Positions 8,102 through 17,400 of a stretch of 64,000 bases of DNA are shown piece by piece. Within the stretch, counting starts at the first letter, position 1. Each line of letters begins with the position of its first letter. Below the pieces are notes generated by a model. That model was not told the DNA's origin, did no database searches, and saw only the letters and a program-made list of their open reading frames with translations. The DNA lies in the NCBI RefSeq assembly GCF_015694725.1, contig NZ_JADQDQ010000008.1:62001-126000 (forward strand), written 5' to 3'. The position numbers and the translations under genes were made by a program. Origin of the DNA: Hymenobacter jeongseonensis. Its GTDB lineage: Bacteria > Bacteroidota > Bacteroidia > Cytophagales > Hymenobacteraceae.

Positions 8102-9244
8102 ATGCGCACGCTTTTTTCGTTGCTACTGAGCGGCACCCTGCTGGCCGGTTGCCAGCAAAACCCACCCACTACGGAGGCCGAAGCCGTCGCCAAGGAAGCT
8201 GTGGTCAGAACCGATTCTCCGGCTTCGGCCGCGCCGGCGGACAGTGTGAGCCGGATTGGCACTCCCAGGCTACTGTTTTCATTAGACGAAGCCCACAACA
8301 CGCCCGATGGCATGGCCCTGGCGCCCAATGGCAGCATTATTCTATCGGTTCCAAACCTGGCTGATAATTCCAAGCCAGCCTCGTTAATGGAGATAGTAGG
8401 GGAAACCATCCGGCCCTACGCTACCAACTTGCCTGTGGAGCCGAGCACGAAAAAGGCAGCGCCCATGGACCTGGCCTTCGGGCCCGACGGGCACCTCTAC
8501 TACGCCGAAAATCAATACGAAAACGATAAGAATTTTAAGTCGCGCCTGATGCGCGTGCAAATTGCCAACGGCAAGCCCGGCAAGATTGAAACCGTGGCCG
8601 ACGGCTTTGCCTTGGCCAATGCCGTGGCCTGGAAAGGCAATACGCTCTACGTAACCGACAGCCAGTGGGACCTGCCCAAAAACGACAAGGGCAGCGCGAT
8701 TCTGCGCTTTTCCTTAGCTGAACTGAACAAAGGCGTGGTGCACCTCAGGCCGAAGACGCAAGACCCGCACATGCTGGCTTTCTTTACCACCAAAGTGAAC
8801 GAAACCGGCCTTGACAACGGTGCCGATGGCTTGGACTACGACAGCCAAGGCAACCTCTACACCGGTTCTTTCGGCGACGGCACACTCTACAAAATCACGT
8901 TGAAGCCCGACGGCAGCCTAGCCAAACAAGAAGTGCTGTCGCTCAAAGGCAAGCAGATTCCCTGCGTCGACGGCCTGATTATCGACCGCAGCACCGATAA
9001 GCTGTATCTCTGCAACTCCCGCGAAAACGCCATTGAAATGGTGGACTTGCGCAACGGCAACGCCGTGACCACCCTGGCTCAAAACGGCGACACCGACGGC
9101 GCGGGCGGCCTGCTCGACCAGCCTGCCGAGGTGCTGATGAAAGGCAAGCGCCTCTACATCGCCAATTTTGACAAGCCGGATAAGAATTTTATTAACACGA
9201 AGTCGGACGCCCCGCACACGATTTCGGTTATTGAATTACCGTAA
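8102..9244 (+). CDS. SMP-30/gluconolactonase-like beta-propeller lipoprotein
   Basis: The 380-residue protein begins with a lipoprotein signal (SGTLLAGC, Cys17). The mature part has propeller-type repeats such as MALAPNGSIIL, DLAFGPDGHLYYAENQ, GLDYDSQGNLYTGSFGDG and LIIDRSTDKLYLCNSREN, typical of SMP-30/gluconolaconase/LRE-like six-bladed propellers. Family members are Ca-dependent lactonases or structural propellers; the substrate here is unknown. It is probably anchored in the outer or inner membrane facing the periplasm. It stands alone, convergent with the TonB-C/TPR gene, with only 48 bp between stops and no obvious terminator. Confidence 0.72.
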   Translation: MRTLFSLLLSGTLLAGCQQNPPTTEAEAVAKEAVVRTDSPASAAPADSVSRIGTPRLLFSLDEAHNTPDGMALAPNGSIILSVPNLADNSKPASLMEIVGETIRPYATNLPVEPSTKKAAPMDLAFGPDGHLYYAENQYENDKNFKSRLMRVQIANGKPGKIETVADGFALANAVAWKGNTLYVTDSQWDLPKNDKGSAILRFSLAELNKGVVHLRPKTQDPHMLAFFTTKVNETGLDNGADGLDYDSQGNLYTGSFGDGTLYKITLKPDGSLAKQEVLSLKGKQIPCVDGLIIDRSTDKLYLCNSRENAIEMVDLRNGNAVTTLAQNGDTDGAGGLLDQPAEVLMKGKRLYIANFDKPDKNFINTKSDAPHTISVIELP

Positions 9245-9292
9245 GAACAAGCCGCGTAGTGGACACGACGACACCGGTAGGCTCGCCCTGAA

Positions 9293-10303
9293 TTATTTGC
9301 AAAATTTAGCCAGCCATTCATCGGCGTCCTTCGAACCCAGCGTTTTCACTTGTTGCCAGTCGGTACAAGCGTTTTGAATTTGGTTGCTTTCCTGGTAGCA
9401 GGTGGCCCGGTGGTAATAGGCATCAATTTCGTAGGGGTCAAGCTGAATGCAGACGGATAACAGCGCGATGGCGGACTGGTATTCTCCCTGATTTTTCAGT
9501 TTGATGGCCATGTTATATTTCTGGTCGTAGTCCATCCGCGTGGCGAAAGTGGAAAACTTGAATCGGATTTCTTTTTCAACAGCTACCGTGTTGCCATCGA
9601 GCATGGCCGGTCTCCATAAGCCATCCGTTTTCCGAATAGCTTTGACAAATTGCTTGTCAAAAGCTTGGTTTCGGCCTTTGTGAATTTGAATGGTATCAAG
9701 CTTGCCAGAGGGCAACACCACGAAACTGGCCACGAAAAAGCCAGCAACGCTGCTTGATGCATGCAACGCACTAATGTTGTCAAGGAGGAAGGCATCCAAT
9801 GAAGACTTCAACTGAAGTTCCGGAGTCAGTTTTTGGCTTTCCTTGTAAACGAGTTTGTCCCGGCGGTAAACGGCGGTTTCCTGTTCTGCAGGCAGGGTGT
9901 TTTGGTACTGTTGCTCGCGGGTAAAGGTGTACCGAATGGCGGGTTCATCGGTGCCTGCGCTTGCTTCCTCAAGCAAAACCAGGTGGGCACTGTCAATCGA
10001 CTCTACAGTATAAGTATTGATGCCAAAAACCAGCGTATTGCTCTTGATGGCATAGGCCATTGCAAACCCTTTATCCCTGAAATCGACGCTTTTAAAGCCC
10101 TGGCCGTTTTTATAGAAGCTAAAGCGCAGGTAAGCTTTTTTGGAGCGAAAAGTAATCGGCAGCTCTTCGCCTGTTTTGGCTTGGATACGCGTTTTTATCC
10201 ATGAGCCGAGCAATAATTCCGACGCAGACTTTGCCCTGGAATTACTGCTCGGTAGATACGCAAAGAGTGATAGGAGGCAGAAAAAACGTATGAACCCTTG
10301 CAT
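9293..10303 (-). CDS. TonB C-terminal-domain protein with TPR tail
   Basis: The 336-residue protein begins with a probable signal segment (MQGFIRFFCLLSLFAYL). A lipocalin-like or unassigned N-terminal part is followed by a TonB C-terminal-like domain around residues 185-265 (SVAGFFVASFVVLPSGKLDTIQI) and by TPR-like sequence near 275-330 (GEYQSAIALLSVCIQLDPYEIDAYYHRA is one 34-residue-type unit). The ATG at 10303 is preferred over 10321 because it begins the signal sequence. Unlike a true TonB it lacks a Pro-rich linker, so transport energising is doubtful; a protein-interaction role in the periplasm is more plausible. Its base composition looks less GC-rich than its neighbours. Confidence 0.6.
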   Translation of the reverse strand: MQGFIRFFCLLSLFAYLPSSNSRAKSASELLLGSWIKTRIQAKTGEELPITFRSKKAYLRFSFYKNGQGFKSVDFRDKGFAMAYAIKSNTLVFGINTYTVESIDSAHLVLLEEASAGTDEPAIRYTFTREQQYQNTLPAEQETAVYRRDKLVYKESQKLTPELQLKSSLDAFLLDNISALHASSSVAGFFVASFVVLPSGKLDTIQIHKGRNQAFDKQFVKAIRKTDGLWRPAMLDGNTVAVEKEIRFKFSTFATRMDYDQKYNMAIKLKNQGEYQSAIALLSVCIQLDPYEIDAYYHRATCYQESNQIQNACTDWQQVKTLGSKDADEWLAKFCK

Positions 10304-10372
10304 GGATGAATCCGGTGCCAAAGCCTGCTGCAGAGTATTTTCTGCAGCGACTAGCGTTGCGCAAGTTGAGAA

Positions 10373-12361
10373 TTAATCCTGCAATTCCCAGGCCGTGCGG
10401 TAGCCGCCGATGCGCTCGATGTATTCCAGCATGGCCTTGAAGAAGGGGTTGGAACTGAGCGTGGAGGAGTCGCCGACGAGCAGGAGCTTGCGGCGGGCGC
10501 GGGTCATGCCCACGTTCATGCGGCGGATGTCGGAGAGGAAACCGATTTCGCCGTGGTTGTTGCTGCGGGTGAGGGAAATGGCGATGATGTCGCGCTCCTG
10601 GCCCTGGAACGAATCGACGGTGCCCACGCTGAGCATGCGGTGGGCCAGCAGGCCGTTTAGCTCGTCGTTTTCCTCAATGGCGTCCTTGAGGTAGTTGAGT
10701 TGGGCGCGGTAAGGAGCGATGACCCCGATGGTGAGCAGGTCTTCTTCGTGCTCGGCCTGGTCGTAGGGCTCGAGGAGCTGGGCGAGGCGCTTGAGCAGGA
10801 GGTCGGCTTCTTCGGGGTTGGCGGTGGAGCGGCTTTCGGGGATGGTGATTTCCTGGAAGCCGAAGCCGGCAGTGTCGAGGAACTCAACGGGCAGGTCGGG
10901 GGCAAAGCTCAGGTCGTAGGCGTCGAGGCCGGCGTGGCGCACGGTGTGGTGGGCTTCGAGCTGGCCCTCGTAAAACTGCTCGGAGCTGAACTCCATGATT
11001 TGCTCGTGCATGCGGTATTGCACGGTAAGCATGCGGGCCGTGGCGGGCTGGCGCTTGATGCACTTTTCGAACAGGGTTTCGCGCAAGCCGTCGCGGGCGG
11101 CTTTCTCGCTTTTCACCGTGGGCGGGAGTTGGTGGTGGTCGCCGGCCAGCACCACGCGCTTGGCTTTGGCAATGGGAATCCAGCAGCCGGGCTCGAGGGC
11201 CTGGGCGGCTTCGTCGATGAAGACGGTTTCGTAGGTGAGGTGGCGGATGTTGCGGTTGGAGGCGCCGACCAAGGTGCAGGTGATGACCTGGACGGATTCA
11301 AGCAGGTCTTCGGTGATGTAGCGTTCGAGGTCGTCGGCTTGTTGAAAGAGCAGGCGGGCTTCTTCCTTGAGCAGGCGGCGCTGCTGCTGCTCCTCGTAGC
11401 CGAAGTTGCGGACGTGCTTGCTGGCGGTTTCGCGGTATTGGTCAGCGGTTTGGCGCATGGAGCGCATCTCGTTGTAGCTCTTGTGCGCCATGATTTGGGC
11501 GTCGAGGGTGTGCTCGAGCAGCAGGTCGGAGACGCGACTGGGGTTGCCCATGCGGATAACGTTGACGCCGCGCTCGGCCAGCTTTTCGGTGAGCAGGTCC
11601 ACAGCCGTGTTGCTGGGGGCGCACACGAGCACGCGGCGCTCGCGCCGGATGGTTTCCATAATGGCTTGCACCAGGGTGGTGGTTTTGCCAGTGCCGGGGG
11701 GGCCATGGATGATGGCCACGTCCTGGGCGGCCATTACGTGGCGCACGGCGGCGAGCTGCGAGTCATTCAGCGGGCTGGGGTAGAAGAGGTCATCGGCTTT
11801 TTCCTGGCGGAAGCGGGCTTCTTTGGCGCCGAGGAGGACGTCGCGCAGCTCGGCCAGCCGGTCGCCGTAGGCGCCCATGACTTTGCCCAGGGCGTAGTCC
11901 ATTTCCCGGTAGCTGACCTCGTCGAAGGTGAGGTCGATGCCGAGCTTGCCGCCGTCGAAGACCCAATCGGGGAGGTCTTCTTTGGTAGTGGCGAGCAGTA
12001 GCTTGTTGCGGCGCACGCTGGTAATGACGCCGCTGAGGGTGGGGCGGTCGGTGGCGGCGCGGCCGGGGACGTTGCCGAATAGCGAGGCGTTTTTGCCCAC
12101 CTGGAAGAGGTGCAGGCCCTGCTGGCCGGCGGGGCGTTCGAGTTCGAGCACGACTTTGCCGCCGAAGCCGATATCTTCTTTGACGATGGTGACGGGGTAC
12201 CAAGTGAGGCCGCGCTGCTGGCGCTCGGCAATGCTGGCCTTGGCGTTTTTAAGCTTGAACTGCTCGAGGTCTTCCTTTTGCTCCAACTGCATGAGGGCCT
12301 GGGTGTGGCGCAGCTCTTTTTCGAGGGCGTAAGGGTCGGTGGGGGTGAATACTTCGGACAA
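10373..12361 (-). CDS. superfamily 1 DNA/RNA helicase (IGHMBP2/Upf1-like)
   Basis: This 662-residue protein is an SF1B-type helicase. Walker A GPPGTGKT is at 220-227, DEAA at 383-386, GDHHQLPP at 407-414, QYRMH at 448-452, VDSFQGQE at 582-589 and NVGMTRAR at 616-623. A beta-barrel-like segment precedes motif I, as in SMUBP2/IGHMBP2. Bacterial members are annotated as AAA-domain DNA-binding proteins of unknown role, probably in DNA repair or nucleic-acid unwinding. The start codon is TTG at 12361, because no in-frame ATG occurs upstream and the next Met (residue 24) would remove conserved-looking helix. A second SF1 helicase with a nuclease domain lies 2 kb away, at 14448. Confidence 0.85.
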   Translation of the reverse strand: MSEVFTPTDPYALEKELRHTQALMQLEQKEDLEQFKLKNAKASIAERQQRGLTWYPVTIVKEDIGFGGKVVLELERPAGQQGLHLFQVGKNASLFGNVPGRAATDRPTLSGVITSVRRNKLLLATTKEDLPDWVFDGGKLGIDLTFDEVSYREMDYALGKVMGAYGDRLAELRDVLLGAKEARFRQEKADDLFYPSPLNDSQLAAVRHVMAAQDVAIIHGPPGTGKTTTLVQAIMETIRRERRVLVCAPSNTAVDLLTEKLAERGVNVIRMGNPSRVSDLLLEHTLDAQIMAHKSYNEMRSMRQTADQYRETASKHVRNFGYEEQQQRRLLKEEARLLFQQADDLERYITEDLLESVQVITCTLVGASNRNIRHLTYETVFIDEAAQALEPGCWIPIAKAKRVVLAGDHHQLPPTVKSEKAARDGLRETLFEKCIKRQPATARMLTVQYRMHEQIMEFSSEQFYEGQLEAHHTVRHAGLDAYDLSFAPDLPVEFLDTAGFGFQEITIPESRSTANPEEADLLLKRLAQLLEPYDQAEHEEDLLTIGVIAPYRAQLNYLKDAIEENDELNGLLAHRMLSVGTVDSFQGQERDIIAISLTRSNNHGEIGFLSDIRRMNVGMTRARRKLLLVGDSSTLSSNPFFKAMLEYIERIGGYRTAWELQD

Positions 12362-12754
12362 AAGAATGCGGATTGATTTCGTTGCTGAGGTAACAACGAA
12401 AAAGGGAAATGAGTGGCGAAGGTCGGAGGGAATTTAGCCTACTAGCAGCGAACGGCGAAATTGTAAGTTCTGGCTACCAAGACGGATTGGATTTGGAGCA
12501 GGATGGGATGGTTTTGGAGCGAGATAAAAACGATTTGGAGCGGGACAGGCTGGATTAAGAGCTTGCCGGAATGGCTTTGAAACGAGGATTGATGGGTTTT
12601 GAGTGACCAGGAGTAGATTTGAAGGTGGCCGAATATCTTTTGGCGTGACCCGGGATGGGTGCGGAGTCGGTGGGCGTTACCGGTACGCAGGCCGGGGCTG
12701 AAAAGAGTGTTTGGCGGGCAGTGGTTTGTACTTAGGAGGGATTGAGCGGGTGGC
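12362..12754. other. intergenic region with degenerate 21-bp repeats
   Basis: This 393-bp gap separates the SF1 helicase from the Imm51-like gene. No convincing gene is present; the minus-strand open frame here reads out of frame into the Imm51-like gene. The only structure seen is the 21-bp periodic repeat listed separately. The promoter of the helicase gene must lie in the part nearest 12362. Confidence 0.6.
12493..12660. repeat. degenerate 21-bp tandem repeat, about 8 units
   Basis: TTGGAGC recurs exactly at 12493, 12514 and 12535, a 21-bp period. Weaker copies continue in register: TAAGAGC at 12556, TTGAAAC at 12577, TTTGAGTG at 12598, TTGAAGG at 12619 and TTGGCGTG at 12640. Units often end in GATGG-like or GGAT-like sequence. 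On the minus strand a 21-bp unit equals seven codons, and the open frame shows recurring xLQxxxx heptads, although that frame is probably not a gene. There are no unique spacers, so it is not CRISPR. Confidence 0.7.
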
Positions 12755-13114
12755 TCAGGCGAAGAAGTCGTCGGGGTCGGTTTGGCTGAGGTACTTCTGC
12801 AGCTGGGGGAGGGTGCCGAAGAAAGGCAGGACGCAGGCGAGGAATTGGTCGGCGACGGCTTGGCTGGGAGCGTAGGCGACGAAGGTGTGGCCGCCTTCTT
12901 CGAACTCAATTTCATCAAGCAGTTCCGGTTGATGTTCTTCGATGATGGTTTCGATGTGCTCGACCCAGGACTCTGCGGTGCCGCCGAAGCCGTGGTGTAG
13001 GAAGAGGGCGTAGTATTCTTCGAGCCCGCCGACGTCGGCGAAGATGGCGAGTTGGCGCTCGGGGGGCGTGGGCGGCGGCAGGTGCGCGATTTGGAAGGGG
13101 AAAGTGGAGAGCAT
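12755..13114 (-). CDS. Imm51-like small protein
   Basis: This 119-residue acidic protein has no signal peptide. The central pattern GFGGTAESWVEHIETIIEE, then LLDEIEFEEGG and FVAYAPSQ, resembles the Imm51 family of polymorphic-toxin immunity proteins, in which a G-x-G/SW core is followed by an acidic glycine turn. This is a motif-level match from memory and could be a general SUKH-unrelated fold. No toxin gene is adjacent: the flanking genes are a coiled-coil membrane protein and, across a repeat-bearing gap, an SF1 helicase. Orphan Imm51-like genes also occur outside toxin loci. Confidence 0.5.
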   Translation of the reverse strand: MLSTFPFQIAHLPPPTPPERQLAIFADVGGLEEYYALFLHHGFGGTAESWVEHIETIIEEHQPELLDEIEFEEGGHTFVAYAPSQAVADQFLACVLPFFGTLPQLQKYLSQTDPDDFFA

Positions 13115-13189
13115 GTTTGGGAGTTTTGGGGCGGCTACCGGTTGGACTGCCCAGGGCGGGCAGACCGGGGACTAGCTGGAAAAGTACGG

Positions 13190-13828
13190 CTATTTGCGGC
13201 GGGCCGGCGGGGCTTTGCGGCGGTTGAGAGCCACTGCCAGGCCGATGCTGACCACCGCCAGGAGGGCAATGAGGGCGTCGCGCACAAACTGGCCTTGCTT
13301 GACTTCGGCTATTTCGGCTTCGAAGTCGCGCTGGCGGGCAAGCTGTTGTTTTTCGCGCTGACGGAGGTTTTCGGTTTCGTTCTGCAGCTCGGAGAGGCGC
13401 TCGGAGGTGTTGTTGCGGTCGTCGCGGCTCGTGCTTTCCAGGTGCGTGGTAGTGGCGGCGAGGCGTACGGAAGTTGTGCGGGCCTGACGGGCGGTGGAGT
13501 TGAGGACGTCGACAATTTGTTGGTCTTTGTCGACGATGCCCTGGAGGGCGTCGACCACTTCCTGCAGGTCTTTTTTGGAGGGTTTGTTGCCAAAGAGGCT
13601 GTGGCGCTGGGCGCTGGCTGCAGCGTATTGGCGGGTGAGTACGGACCGTTCGCGCAGCAGGGCGGGCAGGCGGCTGTCGAGCACCAGCGAATCGGTTTGG
13701 CCGAAAGCGGCGCTGAGCGGGGCGGCGCAGAGGAGGCCGAACACGGCGACCGAAAGAAAAAAGGGCCGTTTGGTGGGCTTCTGCGTTCTTTGTGGCAGCG
13801 ATGGGACGGAGGGCAGGCAGGCAGTCAT
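13190..13828 (-). CDS. coiled-coil protein with signal peptide and C-terminal membrane helix
   Basis: From the ATG at 13828 the product is 212 residues: a basic leader, a hydrophobic segment FFLSVAVFGLLCAAPLSAAFG (signal or anchor, about 23-43), a long helical, Gln/Glu/Arg-rich coiled coil from about 55 to 175, and a C-terminal membrane helix ALIALLAVVSIGLAVAL followed by a basic tail. The function is not recognised. An ATG at 13846 is also possible; it would overlap the divergent lipoprotein ATG at 13845 in the shared tetramer CATG. Longer frames running up to 14020 lie antisense to that lipoprotein and are rejected. The layout suggests an envelope scaffold or spacer protein. Confidence 0.6.
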   Translation of the reverse strand: MTACLPSVPSLPQRTQKPTKRPFFLSVAVFGLLCAAPLSAAFGQTDSLVLDSRLPALLRERSVLTRQYAAASAQRHSLFGNKPSKKDLQEVVDALQGIVDKDQQIVDVLNSTARQARTTSVRLAATTTHLESTSRDDRNNTSERLSELQNETENLRQREKQQLARQRDFEAEIAEVKQGQFVRDALIALLAVVSIGLAVALNRRKAPPARRK

Positions 13829-13844
13829 CAACAATTTTGTGGTC

Positions 13845-14315
13845 ATGAGAAATAAAACATGGCTCCTTTGGGGAGTTTTGGGGGGAATGATGGCCGGGTG
13901 CAGCACCAGCCAAAAAACACCAACGCTGTACGGTACGTCGGCCGTGCCCGCGGTGGCTAACGCAAACGCGAGCAGTACCGTGCTGCCGTTTGTGGTGCGC
14001 GGGGTGAGCGAGGACGCCACCTACGGCTACACGGCCGAAAACCCGGTGCGGGTGGGTGGCGGCCGCACGGCGGGCGCCCGCAATCAGCAGCGCTACCTGA
14101 ACGCGTTGAAAGGCCCGAATGGCCAAGACGTTACCTACGCGCGCCAGGCCAGCTGCTGCGCCTTCAAAACGCGGCGGGGCGCGGTGGACAATACGGCCTT
14201 GCTAGACGTGTACCAGGTGACGTGGGCGGGCAAAGCTACCCCCGTGACGCTGTACATAAATATGTATCGGGGCGGGCGCTTGCTGGCGCCGCAGGGGTTC
14301 ACGGGCGCCCGCTAA
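13845..14315 (+). CDS. small lipoprotein of unknown function
   Basis: The 156-residue product begins MRNKTWLLWGVLGGMMAGC, a clear lipoprotein signal (Cys19), which decides the start at 13845 within a longer open frame. The mature part contains EDATYGYTAENPVRVGG, a LNALKGPNGQDVTY segment, two adjacent Cys (SCCAF) and a DVYQVTW strand. This resembles Bacteroidota lipoproteins annotated only as hypothetical; the ENPVRVGG plus RYLNAL pattern is recognisable but no function is known to me. It is divergent from the coiled-coil membrane protein with essentially no promoter space between the possible starts. A 14-bp tandem duplication (14327-14354) follows the stop. Confidence 0.6.
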   Translation: MRNKTWLLWGVLGGMMAGCSTSQKTPTLYGTSAVPAVANANASSTVLPFVVRGVSEDATYGYTAENPVRVGGGRTAGARNQQRYLNALKGPNGQDVTYARQASCCAFKTRRGAVDNTALLDVYQVTWAGKATPVTLYINMYRGGRLLAPQGFTGAR

Positions 14316-14326
14316 GTGTGGGGCGG

Positions 14327-14354
14327 CGAAATGCTGGGGGCGAAATGCTGGGGC
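14327..14354. repeat. 14-bp tandem duplication
   Basis: CGAAATGCTGGGGG at 14327-14340 is directly followed by CGAAATGCTGGGGC at 14341-14354. It is probably a recent slippage product between the lipoprotein stop and the promoter of the nuclease-helicase gene. Confidence 0.7.
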
Positions 14355-14447
14355 CGTGCCTGTTACTTTTAGCGAAGCGGCACGACGTGCTTAAGGGGTA
14401 GCTGCCCCGCTTTGTAAATTAGGATTTCTGCTCATTTTCTACCCCAG

Positions 14448-17400
14448 ATGCCCACTCGCTACTTCCCTCGGCTCGCGGCCCTTGCCACCGACGTGGCCGC
14501 CGCGCCCGCCGACCAACTGCCCAAATTGCGCAAGCTCCTCGAAACGGTGCTGCGCGACGAGTGCAAGCGGCAGGAAGCGCCGTTTGTCAACCTCAGCCAG
14601 GCCATTGGGCTGGTGGCGTATGAGCGGAATTTGCCGGTGGCGTTGCGCGCCAGGCTTCAGGCACTGCGCTTGGCGGCCAACCTGGTAGTGCACGAAAGCT
14701 ACGCCGGCACGCCAACGGAGGTGGCAAATGGTTTTGCGGCCGTGGCGGCGCTGGTGCTGTCTTTGACCGGGGCCGTGTACGACGGGCCCGCGCTGCCGGA
14801 ACTGCCGATACCCGAAACATTGACTGCTGGAAGCAGCCTGCCAGCGGAACAAGCCTTGCTGCCCGATGCCGGCCCGGCGGGCACCGTGTGGCGGGTGAAC
14901 GTGCTGCACGCCGACGAAGCCACCGGCGAACTGACCGTGGAAATGGCCACACCGGCCGATGGCCGGCCCGCCGCGCCGTTCGGGTTGGTGCTGCCGGTAG
15001 CGTATGAAAACGTGCTACCGCTGGCGGCGGCGCTGCACCCCACGCTGCACCTGATTGGGCCGGTGCTGCTGCCGGATGGCAGCGTGCGGGCGCGCCGCGT
15101 GGTGCTGGAGCCGGACTATCTGATAAGTGTGACCACCGTGGCTGAGTGCGCGCAACGGGACGGGACAATGCCAGAATGGGCGCTGCTGAACGCATTTTTA
15201 CCCGATGAAACCTCGCGGCCGCTGGTGCTGGGTAATCTGGTGAACCTGCTGCTGGACGAGGAAGTAAGCCACGCGGCCCGTAAACTAGAAGGCAAAACAA
15301 AGCAGGACGAGGCAAAAAACCGGCTTGAGAAACTCCTGGCGCTGCGGGACAGGATAATGCCGTTTGGTGGAGCCCAGGCGGAAGATTCTTCTGAAGAAGC
15401 TACTGCAACTAGCACCGCACGGGAAAGCGGTGAGGAATTCGACCTGGAGACTTTCCTGAACAAGCGGCTGTTTCGGACTTCGCCGCTGTCCTTGAGTACG
15501 CTGCCGGAGTTTCAGACGCGAACGGGCGTGCCTGAGCTGCTCAACGACTTGCGGCGGCACCACCGGACGCTGCGCGAGACGCGGGCGCAGGGATTTGTGG
15601 CCCAAAGCCGTACCGGCTACCAGCAAGAGCCGTTGCGGCTAGCGGATTGCTTCCTCGAACCTACTTTTTTATCGGCTACCTATGGCCTGCAGGGGCGGCT
15701 GGATTTGCTGCACGAAAGCAGCACCGGCTACGACTTGATAGAGCTGAAAAGCTCCACCAAAGTGCCGCATGCCGAGCCGTGGAGCAACCACGCGGCGCAG
15801 GCGCAGCTCTACCGCCTGCTGCTCGAATCGGTGTTTGGGGCCGATGGGGAGACGGCCGGGCGCGGGCGTACCAGTATTCTGTATTCGAATGCGGCCAGTG
15901 GACAGCCCGCCGTGCGGCGCGTAGACCAGGACCAGGAACTGATAGACCGGCTGCTCTCGGCCCGAAACCAATTGGTGGGGACGGAGCTGCAGCTGGCTCG
16001 CGCCACCGGCCCGCGCCAAACGGCGCACCTGCTGGCGCCGGTGCTGCATCCAAACTTGATGGCGCTGCCTTCCTTCGGCAAAGCCAAAGCCGAGAAAGTG
16101 GCCAACGCCTGGGCCGCGGCCGACCCCGTGGAACGCGCCTATTGCTTGGAACTGGCCCGCTTCACGGCCCGGGAGATGCGCCTGACCCTGCTCGGCGACG
16201 AAGCCCGGCCGGGCGATGCCGGTGGCCAGGCCGGGCTGTGGCTGCTACCGCAGGCCCGCAAGCATCAAAACTTCAGCTTGCTGGATGACTTGGTGCTGCT
16301 GGAGGACCACAGCAATGCCGAGGACGATGCCCGCGAAGGACTGGGGCCGCACTTGATTTTTCAGCGTTCGGCGGGGGGGCGAGAAGTAAACTTCCGGGCC
16401 GGCGACACCCTTATTCTTTACCCGCGCCGCCGCCACGCTCGTGCCGTGGACGGTGCCGATGCGGCTGCAGAAATGGCTGCTACCGCGGCCGCGGCTCATC
16501 AGCTCACCGTGCTCGATGCGCAGGTGGTGAAAGTGGTGCTGGCCGAAGACCTGGGCACCGACGGCCAAGTGGTGCTGAGTGTGCGCAACCGGCGCATGGC
16601 GCCGCGCTACCTGCTGGGGCATTCGCACTGGGCGCTGGAGCCGGATACGTACGATACCTTCCGGCGGGAATGGGCGGGGTTATCGGCCTTTCTGAGCTTG
16701 GCGCCGGAGAGGCGGCGGCGCCTGTTGGGCCGCATTGGGCCGCGCCCGCCCGAAGGCTGGAGCCCGGCCGCCGAGCCGGCCACCACGGCTTCGGAAGTGG
16801 TGGCCCGGGCCTTGGCCGCGCCCGACTGGTTTGTGCTCTGTGGCCCGCCCGGCACCGGCAAAACGCGCGCGGTGCTACGGGAACTGGCCGTCAATTTATA
16901 CAAACAGGACAAGCAAGTGCTGCTGGCGGCCTATACCAACCGGGCGGTGGACGAAATCTGTGAGCAGCTGGTGGAGGCCAAGCTGCCGTTCATTCGGGTG
17001 GGCTCGCGGCTGGGGACGGCGCCCATGTACCGGCCCTATTTGCTGGATAATATGCTGCGGGACTGCACCAGCCGGCAGGCCGTGCGTAACCGGCTGGGGA
17101 CGTGCCCCTTTTACGTGGGCACGGTGGCCAGCCTGCTGGGCAAGCCGGAACTGTTTATGCTGAAGCAGTTCGACATGGCCGTGGTGGACGAGGCCAGCCA
17201 GGTACTGGAGTCGCCGATGCTGGCGCTGTTGGCCAAGGTGCGGAAGTTTATCCTCATCGGCGACCACCGGCAGCTACCCGCTGTGGTGGCCCAGGAGCCC
17301 GAAACCAGCGCCATTGCCGCTGAATGCGCCGACTTACTGCGCGAAGAACTGGGGCTGACCAACCTGCGCAACTCCTACTTCGAGCGCCTGTTTCGGCGGG

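Noticed and set aside
10700-12001. 433-codon plus-strand open frame opposite the SF1 helicase
   Set aside because: It is a low-complexity Val/Gly/Phe-rich antisense shadow; the minus-strand gene has all helicase motifs.
12493-12660. Possible CRISPR array
   Set aside because: Repeats are contiguous 21-bp units without unique spacers and no cas gene is present.
12442-12918. 158-codon minus-strand frame with heptad pattern
   Set aside because: The pattern is explained by the 21-bp DNA repeat and the upstream half overlaps the Imm51-like gene in another frame.
13848-14020. Longer start for the coiled-coil membrane protein
   Set aside because: Would overlap the whole N-terminal half of the divergent lipoprotein, which has a clear signal peptide.
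12915-14126. 403-codon minus-strand frame
   Set aside because: Arg/Pro-rich shadow of genes in other frames.
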